Shown piece by piece: positions 6,837-13,148 of a stretch of 14,645 nt of DNA (its first letter is position 1; the number at the start of each line of letters is the position of its first letter). This stretch comes from an uncultured bacterium (lineage in GTDB: Bacteria > Bacteroidota > Bacteroidia > Bacteroidales > CAIWKO01), in assembly GCA_903916135.1 (NCBI GenBank), contig CAIWVT010000205.1, forward strand, positions 1 through 14,645. Direction: 5' to 3'. Below the pieces are notes generated by a model that did not search any database, was not told the origin of the DNA, and worked only from the letters and a program-made list of their open reading frames with translations. The position numbers were made by a program, and so were the translations under genes.

Positions 6837-8573
6837 ATGGTCATAACAGCATACATCAACAGGATTGTAAAGAAGATAAAAAAAGCAAACCAATTGGTTT
6901 TGTCTCCTAAGGCTTTATTGCTAATTTCTTTAATCATTCCAAGTGTTGTTGTAACCTACTATTTCTTTATTGTAATCTATTACTCCATCAATTTCCCTTA
7001 TAATGACGACTTTCATGCGATTATTTGGTCTTTAAACTATTATATACTGTATCCAAATTTTGGTGATCGCATCGCTATTCTGTTTGCTCAACACAACGAA
7101 CACAGGATAGTCTTTGTCCGCTTAGTTGCACTACTGCAATATTACTTTTTGAACCAATTAGACTTTAAATGGTTTATCATCATTGGAAATAGTTCGTTGA
7201 TAGTCATCATGCTTTTTCTGTATAAGTCATTTACTTTAACTAATTTTAAATCCAAAATCTTTTATCTTCTTCCCATTTCATTACTGCTTTTTAATTTCAG
7301 ATATTGGGAAATCATTTTCTGGGCAATGGGTTCCTTGCAAAATTTGTGGGTGAATTGTTTCGTGCTTCTGTCGCTTTATTTTTTGTTCAAACGAAAACCT
7401 TATGCCATCTATCTATCCATCTTTTTGGCGATTATGGCTTCGTTTACAAGCGCAAACGGCATGATGGTGTTTTTTGCAGGCGGCATCGTATTGTTTATGA
7501 ATAGGGGCTTCTCGATTAAGAAAAAGCTTGCATGGTTGCTGAGCGGACTGTTCGTGATACTTTTTTACTTCTTCAATTATCAAAAGCCGATTCAACATCC
7601 CGATTTGTTTAAACCTGTAGTAGAAAATCCGCTTGGGTTTGTTGGTTATATCTTCGCTTTTTTAGGGAGTGCATTTACGGGTAATGTGAGCTATGCAATC
7701 ATTATTGGAATATGCCTTGTGTTGTTTATTATTTATTTGACAATAAAAAAATACTATAAAGCGAATCCCATCATCTATTCTTTTATGGGTTTTATTCTTA
7801 TCACGTCTGTTTTAGCGGCGCTTTCCCGTTTCGGATTTGGATTGGATACAGCATTAAGCTCACGCTATTCCATTTGCTCCACCTTGTTAGTGGCATGTTG
7901 CTACATTGCTTTCATTTCGCTGGTGCATCACAAAATAAAACATATTCACATACTTATTCTAACGAGTTTCGCCCTGCTTTTTTCGTTATCAACTCAATCG
8001 AAATATCTTCCACAAAAAATAGCAGAGAAAAAGGAGTTTGACAAGAATTATGCTCTAATAACTGCGGGAAAGTTCTCGAATTTTAATTTTGGGTGGGCAT
8101 TCAATACCTATAAAGATGTACCAAAGATGGCGCTTAAGATGTCCACAGAGTTGGGCTATTATAAATTTACTTATGCTGAAGATTCAACAATAATTGACCG
8201 TTTGCTCAAAAGAGATTCTCTTGAAACAGACTTTTGTTTAGATAATAACGAACAAATTCCCGATTCTAACGTTATGTTTATTGCCGGATGGTCTTTTATA
8301 CGAAAGATACCTGCCGAAAACACCCAATGTTTTATCGCTATAAAGGATACAAATGGCAAACTAATTGATTATCTGAAATGCGAAAAAGTTGTGAGGCATG
8401 ATGTAACCCAAGCTAATAAAGAGGATAACACGAACTATGATTTATCGGGCTTTAATGCAAAGTTTGATTTCACTGCGCTGCCACGCGAGAAATATCGGAT
8501 TTATATTGTCCTGATAAATAAAACTAATAATTATAGAGTGGAAATAAACACAAACCAAGTAGTATCTTATTAA
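6837..8573 (+). CDS. Polytopic membrane protein, putative GT-C glycosyltransferase
   Basis: 578 residues. I count about eleven to twelve hydrophobic segments, the first near 26-50 and the last near 367-386, followed by a soluble C-terminal part of about 190 residues. The first extracytoplasmic loop carries YNDDFH (55-60) and then AQHNEHR (84-90). An acidic pair in the first large loop is the hallmark of GT-C enzymes, which use polyprenyl-phosphate sugars on the outer side of the inner membrane. LSSRYS (340-345) near the last helices is a second likely conserved spot. No specific family name is recognised, so GT-C is an inference from topology, the Asp-Asp loop and context. The stop codon overlaps the next gene's ATG by 1 nt (TAATG), implying translational coupling to a DPM1-like enzyme that would supply its lipid-linked donor. 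A flippase or polymerase role is the main alternative. Confidence 0.7.
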   Translation: MVITAYINRIVKKIKKANQLVLSPKALLLISLIIPSVVVTYYFFIVIYYSINFPYNDDFHAIIWSLNYYILYPNFGDRIAILFAQHNEHRIVFVRLVALLQYYFLNQLDFKWFIIIGNSSLIVIMLFLYKSFTLTNFKSKIFYLLPISLLLFNFRYWEIIFWAMGSLQNLWVNCFVLLSLYFLFKRKPYAIYLSIFLAIMASFTSANGMMVFFAGGIVLFMNRGFSIKKKLAWLLSGLFVILFYFFNYQKPIQHPDLFKPVVENPLGFVGYIFAFLGSAFTGNVSYAIIIGICLVLFIIYLTIKKYYKANPIIYSFMGFILITSVLAALSRFGFGLDTALSSRYSICSTLLVACCYIAFISLVHHKIKHIHILILTSFALLFSLSTQSKYLPQKIAEKKEFDKNYALITAGKFSNFNFGWAFNTYKDVPKMALKMSTELGYYKFTYAEDSTIIDRLLKRDSLETDFCLDNNEQIPDSNVMFIAGWSFIRKIPAENTQCFIAIKDTNGKLIDYLKCEKVVRHDVTQANKEDNTNYDLSGFNAKFDFTALPREKYRIYIVLINKTNNYRVEINTNQVVSY

Positions 8574-9310
8574 TGAAATTATCTGTAGTTATACCGGCAT
8601 ACAACGAAGAAGGTTCAATTTATGAAACCATAACAACGCTTTACAGTGTATTGCAAGAGCACAGCATCCCCCATGAGATATTGGTTATAAATGATAATTC
8701 GGAAGATGCTACGGAAGAGATATTACGTAAATTACAAGAATCCATTCCAAGCTTACGTTACGAAACCAATGTAAGCCCCAATGGATTTGGATATGCAGTT
8801 CGCTTTGGATTAGAGCGCTTTGATGGCGATTGCGTGGCGATTATGATGGCAGATTTATCTGATTCGCCCCACGATCTTATTACATTTTATCAAACCATGA
8901 TGGAAGGCAATTTCGATTGTGTGTTTGGAAGTCGTTTCATCAAAGGCGGAAAGCTTATCAATTATCCTTTTGTCAAGAGAATTATCAATCGGATGGCGAA
9001 TGCGATTATTCGTGTGGTGATGAATATTAAATATAACGACACCACCTGTGCTTTCAAACTCTATAAACGGCATACCATCGAAGGCATCAAGCCATTTTTA
9101 TCACCCCATTTCAATCTCACCATAGAGTTGCCCCTCAAAGCAATTCTACGGGGCTATTCCTACGTAATTGTGCCTAATTCATGGACAAATAGAAAATATG
9201 GTGTATCAAAATTAAGCATTCGTGAAATGGGCAGCAGATATTTTTTTATCTTATTATACTGTTTCATTGAGAAGTTTTTTTCGCGTGGCGACTTTAAAAA
9301 GAAATGGTAA
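8573..9310 (+). CDS. GT2 glycosyltransferase, dolichol-phosphate mannosyltransferase (DPM1)-like
   Basis: 245 residues, the size of a soluble DPM1-type catalytic domain without added transmembrane helices. LSVVIPAYNEE (3-13) starts the GT-A fold, VINDNSEDAT (38-47) binds nucleotide, and ADLSD (93-97) is the metal-binding acidic motif. NDTTCAFKLYKR (155-166) corresponds to the D-x-T-x-x-F-K-x-Y-R/K motif of polyprenyl-phosphate mannose/glucose synthases, and NRKYGVSKL (206-214) matches the R-x-x-G-x-S-K signature. It probably moves a sugar from a nucleotide donor to undecaprenyl phosphate on the cytoplasmic face. The 1-nt overlap with the upstream GT-C-like gene fits a donor-synthase/transferase pair. 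The C-terminus contains a hydrophobic stretch (223-232) and basic end that may touch the membrane. Confidence 0.88.
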   Translation: MKLSVVIPAYNEEGSIYETITTLYSVLQEHSIPHEILVINDNSEDATEEILRKLQESIPSLRYETNVSPNGFGYAVRFGLERFDGDCVAIMMADLSDSPHDLITFYQTMMEGNFDCVFGSRFIKGGKLINYPFVKRIINRMANAIIRVVMNIKYNDTTCAFKLYKRHTIEGIKPFLSPHFNLTIELPLKAILRGYSYVIVPNSWTNRKYGVSKLSIREMGSRYFFILLYCFIEKFFSRGDFKKKW

Positions 9311-9373
9311 GTCGCTTGTGCCAATTTTATCATAATATAATACATATCAACTCTTTTACATAAAATAAAACCC

Positions 9374-10894
9374 ATGATAATCAACTTCCTTTATTGCATT
9401 GACTATCCCGCGAAAGCGGATAATATTCAACATACGAATCGCATTGAGGGATGGCTGCTGTGTGTTCATAAAATTATTGACATACGGATTTGCAAGGCAG
9501 ATGCAACAGCCTATACTTTCGACTTTGGTTTGCTGAGGGCAGATGTGGCGCAACATTTCCAGGGATTTTCGGATAATAATCACAGCGGATTTCGCATCAT
9601 TGCTGAAAAAGAAGCCATTGATATGCATGGTGGCTTGGAGGTGGAGGTGTTGGTGGAACTTGCGGATGGCATATCGAAAAAACTTCCCCTAATCATAGAC
9701 CTCCATCCATCGGAAATTAGAGAAATTGAGGTGGATGACGAGAAACATGAAACCATTGCTACTCAAACGCTCCTTGAGCAGAAGTTTAAGCAGACCTTGA
9801 AGACACATCCTTGGCTTACCGTGCGGATGGACATCACCAATAAGTGCAATTTGAGGTGCATCATGTGTCATTATAAAGAGCAGGAAATTTATTCGCAGCC
9901 CACCAAAGCTATTTCGGCACCCCAATTGCAGCATTATTTGCACGATATTGCCCCTTATGTGAAACACATCATGCTTTCCTGCGGATTTGAGCCGCTCATG
10001 TCCAAGCATTTTGGCGACATCATGCGCATGTTGTATCGAAATTATCCCCATATAGAGATAGGACTGTGCACCAATGGCATGTTGCTGAACTCAACCACAC
10101 GAAAAATCATCATCGAAAACAATTGTGCGCATGTGATATTATCCTTTGATGGAGTAACGAAACACACGGTGGAGAAGATACGCGTGGGTGCCAACTATGA
10201 TTTGATATTGAGCAATATAATGGCACTGCGCGACTTGAAAATACGGTATAAACGCACTTTCCCCTTGCTGTTTATGGATTTTGTGTTGATGAATTCCAAT
10301 ATAGAGGAAGCCGTTGCCTTTGTGGGGCTTTGTGCTGAATTGGGAGTGGGGATAATTGACTTTAGACACCTTGTGGGCAACATTTATTTTAGCGAACATG
10401 AGGAAATGCTCAACACCAATAAAGCGAAGTACAATTATTTTAGGCAGTTGATTGTGGATGAATCGCAGAACTATGACATTGATGTGCGCTTGCCCGAAGC
10501 TTTTGAAACGGAAGAGGTGTATGTGCCCGAAACGGCGGTGGAAATAAACATGGCGGATTTCAGAAATGTGAAGGCTGATACCCAAGACGAGAAAATCATG
10601 GAGCCGAAAGAAGCGTTTTATGCCAAAGGAGAGGAAAAAGATTTCGGATTTTTGATGGGAGCATCTTGTTTGCGACCTTTCAATGAGATTATGATTATTG
10701 ACCAACAGAAAATTTTGCCCTGTTCCTATTATTATGACTCCATGGGAACCCTTGACGAAAACACTTCCCTACACGATATTTTCTTTAATGATGCTTTCAC
10801 TCACGTGCGACAGAAAAAGATGCAATCGCGCTTTGATTATAATTGTGTGAACTGCCCCATCAAATTGAATTTGTTGCCTACTGAGAATGTTTGA
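9374..10894 (+). CDS. Radical SAM/SPASM protein with N-terminal glycosyltransferase-associated module
   Basis: 506 residues. Residues about 20-100 (IEGWLL...FGLLRADVAQHFQGF...HSGFRI) resemble the small beta module with GW, G-x-x-R-x-D-V and SGF signatures that I know from ends of bacterial multi-domain glycosyltransferases. The radical SAM core starts near 148 with MDITNKCNLRCIMC; Cys158, Cys162 and Cys165 form the CxxxCxxC [4Fe-4S] site. A C-terminal SPASM-like region has Cys432, Cys450, Cys491 and Cys494, expected to hold auxiliary iron-sulfur cluster(s). Such enzymes use S-adenosylmethionine radicals on peptides or small molecules; in a glycan cluster, sugar dehydrogenation, epimerisation or another modification is plausible but inferred. 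It lies 63 bp after the DPM1-like gene and is the last gene of the cluster. ATG 9374 is the first good start and keeps the N-terminal module intact. Confidence 0.85.
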   Translation: MIINFLYCIDYPAKADNIQHTNRIEGWLLCVHKIIDIRICKADATAYTFDFGLLRADVAQHFQGFSDNNHSGFRIIAEKEAIDMHGGLEVEVLVELADGISKKLPLIIDLHPSEIREIEVDDEKHETIATQTLLEQKFKQTLKTHPWLTVRMDITNKCNLRCIMCHYKEQEIYSQPTKAISAPQLQHYLHDIAPYVKHIMLSCGFEPLMSKHFGDIMRMLYRNYPHIEIGLCTNGMLLNSTTRKIIIENNCAHVILSFDGVTKHTVEKIRVGANYDLILSNIMALRDLKIRYKRTFPLLFMDFVLMNSNIEEAVAFVGLCAELGVGIIDFRHLVGNIYFSEHEEMLNTNKAKYNYFRQLIVDESQNYDIDVRLPEAFETEEVYVPETAVEINMADFRNVKADTQDEKIMEPKEAFYAKGEEKDFGFLMGASCLRPFNEIMIIDQQKILPCSYYYDSMGTLDENTSLHDIFFNDAFTHVRQKKMQSRFDYNCVNCPIKLNLLPTENV

Positions 10895-11010
10895 TGGGAG
10901 GGAGGTTGGTGCGGATAAAGATACTGTATCGGTATTAATCCCTATATCATTCTTTTTCCGCTTCGTGTAGGCTGGTTTATGGAGATAAATTATTCAATAA
11001 GCTGATTTGC

Positions 11011-11056
11011 TGCATAAACATCATAACGCACTGCGATTCCGCCGTGAGTTTATGCA
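11011..11056. repeat. 9-bp inverted repeat with 28-nt loop
   Basis: TGCATAAAC at 11011-11019 and GTTTATGCA at 11048-11056 are perfect reverse complements. It could be a transcript-end structure for the glycan cluster or a protein-binding site; there is no following T tract, so I do not call it a terminator. Confidence 0.6.
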
Positions 11057-11084
11057 CTTTACGGGGTAGTGTCCTTATAGCTTA

Positions 11085-11092
11085 TATTTTTG
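11085..11092 (+). promoter_or_regulatory. Candidate -7 element in front of array 1
   Basis: TATTTTTG fits TAnnTTTG. Transcription from here would start about 45 bp before array 1 and run through the array as a 5' leader of about 320 nt before the small ORF at 11417. No -33 partner is clear, and the motif is short, so this is tentative. Confidence 0.35.
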
Positions 11093-11142
11093 TTTGTATT
11101 TCTTTATAGTAGAAACCGATAAGCGGCATTTTGTGCAGGTTA

Positions 11143-11415
11143 GGAGCTACTCCTAGTATTCGCGGAGCTACTCCTAGTATTCGCGGAGCTGCTCCTAGTA
11201 TTCCCAGAGCTGCTCCTTGTATTCCCGGAGCTGCTCCTTGTATTCCCGGAGCTGCTCCTAGTGTTCGCGGAGTAGTTCCTAGTATTCGCGGAGTAGCTCC
11301 TATTATTCTCAGGGTAGCTTCTACCTCAAGCGGAATTGCTCCCAGTATTCGCGGAGTAGCTCCTAACCTTAGCGGAATTGCTGCTACACGTAGAGAAGCT
11401 ACAACTACTTTTTGA
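11143..11415 (+). repeat. Tandem array 1: thirteen 21-bp units with GGAGnnnCTCC core
   Basis: Thirteen consecutive units of exactly 21 bp. The first two are identical (GGAGCTACTCC then TAGTATTCGC); units 3-8 are close variants, and units 9-13 decay progressively toward the 3' end. Most of units 1-8 hold an 11-bp inverted-repeat core GGAGnnnCTCC. Units 1-2 have GGAGCTACTCC whereas units 8 and 11 have its exact reverse complement GGAGTAGCTCC. One frame stays open through the array and would encode a degenerate seven-residue repeat (Gly-Ala-Ala-Pro-Ser-Ile-Arg type), but it has no ATG and only a TTG at 11131, and most inter-unit differences change the amino acid, so a protein product is doubtful. 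This is not a CRISPR array: there are no spacers. Confidence 0.92.
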
Positions 11416-11416
11416 C

Positions 11417-11653
11417 ATGGAAAGCGAATTTATTCTTGAGAAATTACACGTTGATGGCATTTACGGCATGCGCGAAGCAAGTATCTTACCCATTCCTCGC
11501 AAAGGAGATAATGGACCCAATTCCACCAATGTGGAAGAACCTGCCACACGTGCAGCTATTTCTAAAAATCGCAAACGTATTTATACAGCAGCCGACGGTG
11601 ATGAAACTTCAAACTACGTCTGGGGCGATTGGATATATTTTGTAGTGCTGTAA
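11417..11653 (+). CDS. Small ORF of unrecognised family between two 21-bp arrays
   Basis: 78 residues from ATG 11417, which starts 1 nt after the TGA (11413-11415) closing the open frame of array 1. The sequence is soluble and mixed-charge, with IPRKGDNGPN (about 28-37), a basic SKNRKR stretch (about 49-54) and an aromatic C-terminus (VWGDWIYF). Codon choice looks like that of real genes. I recognise no family, catalytic motif, signal peptide or membrane segment. The clean end with three aromatic residues could be the surviving tail of a larger gene whose front was replaced by repeats, or an intact small protein. An in-frame TTG at 11378 is less likely as a start because it lies within degenerate array units. 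The flanking arrays (array 2 begins 37 bp after the stop) are the only contextual clue. Confidence 0.5.
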   Translation: MESEFILEKLHVDGIYGMREASILPIPRKGDNGPNSTNVEEPATRAAISKNRKRIYTAADGDETSNYVWGDWIYFVVL

Positions 11654-11689
11654 ACAAAACATTTTGACTAAACTCTTTACAAAGTAAAA

Positions 11690-12025
11690 CGATTACTTGA
11701 GCAAGTAAAACGATTACTTGAGCAAGTAAAACGATTACTTGAGTAATTAAAACGATTACTTGAGTAATTAAAACGATTACTTGAGTAATTAAAACGATTG
11801 CTTGAGTAATTAAAACGATTGCTTGAGTAATTAAAACGATTACTTGAGTAATTAAAACGATTGCTTGAGTAATTAAAACGATTACTTGAGCAAGTAAAAC
11901 GATTACTTGAGCAAGTGAAACGATTACTTGAGTAAGTAAAACGATTACTTGAGTAAGTAAAACGATTACTTGAGTAATTAAAACGATTGCTTGAGTAAGT
12001 AAAACGATTACTTGAGCAAGTAAAC
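11690..12025. repeat. Tandem array 2: sixteen 21-bp palindromic units
   Basis: Sixteen head-to-tail units of exactly 21 bp, each CGATTACTTGAG or CGATTGCTTGAG followed by CAAGT, TAAGT or TAATT and an A tract. Every unit can fold: TTACTTG-AG-CAAGTAA in the CAAGT units (1, 2, 10, 11, 16; unit 11 has one terminal mismatch/wobble), TTACTT-GAGT-AAGTAA in the TAAGT units (12, 13, 15), and ATTAC-TTGA-GTAAT in the TAATT units (3-9, 14). Units with the G variant (6, 7, 9, 15) keep pairing only as G-U in a + strand RNA. A half-unit (TTTACAAAGTAAA, about 11677-11689) precedes it. The minus-strand open frame (seven-residue Ser-Ser-Asn-Arg-Phe-Thr-Tyr-like repeat from a TTG) is a by-product of a 21-bp period without stops. 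No Rep gene is nearby, so an iteron origin is not supported. Confidence 0.95.
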
Positions 12026-12365
12026 TTTTCCCGTAACAATATCAGCCACTATCATTACAAGAGAAAGTAAATGATTTATTTTAAATAAAATAGGAATTGC
12101 TAGAAAAATGAGTAATTTTGAAAAAGGGGTACAGAGGAGGCGAAAGAATATAAATGAGAATAAAATTGATAGATGATGGTTTGTAAAAAACATTTAATAT
12201 ATTTGCAAAAGTTTTGAGCATTATGAGAAATAAGTATGTATATTTGCGGAAATATTATAAGTAACAATAGTAACATAAATAAAATGTTAACTGCAAATGT
12301 AAAAAGATGGCAGACTACGAAACTTTATAGGAAATGAATACCTTTGCAAATTAAAAAATTACAAA
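12026..12365. other. AT-rich regulatory spacer upstream of the restriction-modification operon
   Basis: No convincing gene is present. Three very short ATG frames occur (12108-12176, 12222-12263 and 12284-12337, all under 25 codons) and look like chance. A TTATTT-T-AAATAA hairpin lies near 12077-12090. Four TAnnTTTG elements on the + strand (12113, 12198, 12239, 12339) exceed what I would expect by chance, and the palindrome TTTGCAAA overlaps two of them (12202-12209, 12343-12350). Confidence 0.6.
12339..12346 (+). promoter_or_regulatory. Candidate -7 element of the restriction-modification operon
   Basis: TACCTTTG fits TAnnTTTG and lies 19 nt before the methyltransferase ATG, giving a leader of about a dozen nucleotides, typical of Bacteroidota. 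It overlaps the palindrome TTTGCAAA (12343-12350), which could serve as an operator. The -33 element is not clear. Confidence 0.5.
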
Positions 12366-13148
12366 ATGAAATATCCAGACGACTTTATCAACAAAATTAT
12401 TTGTGGTGACAGTCTGACAGTGATGAAACAAATGCCAGACAAGTGCATTGACCTTGTTGTTACTTCGCCACCATACAATTTAAGGAATTCAACAGGTAAC
12501 GGAATGAAAGACGGCAGAGGAGGTAAATGGGCAGGAGCTGCATTAGTAAACGGCTACAGTCACTATGACGACAATATGCCCCATGATGAATATTCTGAGT
12601 GGCAGCACAACTGCGTCAAGGAAATGTACCGATTAATAAAAGATAATGGAGCAATTTTCTATAATCACAAGTGGCGAGTTCAGGACGGGCTAATACAAGA
12701 TAGGAAAGAAATAATAAAAGATTTACCAGTACGACAAATAATTATATGGAGACGTAAGGGTGGCATAAACTTTAACCCTGGTTATTTTCTTCCGACGTAT
12801 GAGGTAATTTATTTCATTCCCAAACCCGACTTTAAACTTGCTCCAAAAGCTAATGCTTTTGGTGATGTATGGGAGTTTACTCAAGAAATGAATAATGATC
12901 ATCCTGCACCTTTTCCTGTTGCCCTGATTGATAGAATTATTTCATCTACAACAGCAAAAATAATACTTGATCCCTTTTCAGGTAGTGGAACAACACCTAT
13001 TGTCGCTTTAGGATTAAAAAGAGATTTTATAGGCATTGAATTGTCTCCTGACTATTGCACAAAATCTGAGGCAAGAATTGATCGCAACAAAAAACAAAGT
13101 GAACTTTTAAAATTTAGAACTCTTACACTATTCCAAGACGTAGAATGA
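12366..13148 (+). CDS. Type II DNA methyltransferase, beta class, probably N4-cytosine
   Basis: 260 residues. Motif order is beta class: catalytic motif IV VTSPPYN (32-38) comes first, and the S-adenosylmethionine-binding motif I DPFSGSGTT (202-210) comes late, followed by FIGIELSPDY (221-230). HPAPFP (179-184) is the usual segment before motif I. SPPY in motif IV is the form typical of N4-cytosine enzymes, and the partner endonuclease belongs to a family whose known members (MvaI, BcnI) are paired with N4-cytosine methyltransferases; N6-adenine methylation is the alternative. It protects host DNA at the cognate site. The stop overlaps the endonuclease start by 4 bp (ATGA), so it is translated first and coupled. 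Length is normal and all motifs are intact. The target-recognition portion lies between motifs IV and I but does not reveal the site. Confidence 0.92.
   Translation: MKYPDDFINKIICGDSLTVMKQMPDKCIDLVVTSPPYNLRNSTGNGMKDGRGGKWAGAALVNGYSHYDDNMPHDEYSEWQHNCVKEMYRLIKDNGAIFYNHKWRVQDGLIQDRKEIIKDLPVRQIIIWRRKGGINFNPGYFLPTYEVIYFIPKPDFKLAPKANAFGDVWEFTQEMNNDHPAPFPVALIDRIISSTTAKIILDPFSGSGTTPIVALGLKRDFIGIELSPDYCTKSEARIDRNKKQSELLKFRTLTLFQDVE

Larger units (their letters stand above)
10895..11142. other. Gene-free spacer between glycan cluster and repeat array 1
   Basis: No coding frame is supported. It holds a small GATACTGTATC palindrome (about 10919-10929), a 9-bp inverted repeat (11011-11056) and a TAnnTTTG element (11085-11092). 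No T-rich intrinsic terminator for the glycan cluster is obvious. Confidence 0.6.

Noticed and set aside
9374..10894. Radical SAM protein as a RiPP maturase
   Set aside because: The SPASM-like cysteines would allow it, but no small precursor peptide gene is visible near it and the neighbours are glycan enzymes.
11143..11415. Array 1 as a CRISPR array
   Set aside because: Units are contiguous 21-bp tandem repeats with no unique spacers, and no cas genes are in the window.
11131..11415. 94-residue Gly-Ala-Ala-Pro-Ser-Ile-Arg repeat protein from array 1
   Set aside because: There is no ATG, only a TTG start; most differences between units change the amino acid, and the frame is open because the repeat unit happens to lack stops. 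It is kept as an open question in the array entry.
11143..11653. Diversity-generating retroelement template/variable repeat
   Set aside because: There is no reverse transcriptase in the window and the variation is not adenine-biased.
11690..12025. Array 2 as an iteron-type replication origin
   Set aside because: Unit length and number would fit iterons, but no Rep or partition gene is nearby and the surroundings look chromosomal.
11677..12039. Minus-strand 120-residue protein with Ser-Ser-Asn-Arg-Phe repeats
   Set aside because: It consists entirely of the 21-bp repeat read in a stop-free frame, starts at a TTG outside the array and has no supporting signal.
12108..12176. 22-residue basic peptide ORF ahead of the restriction-modification operon
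   Set aside because: Too short and without a recognisable family; not placed like a controller protein, which would be about 80 residues.
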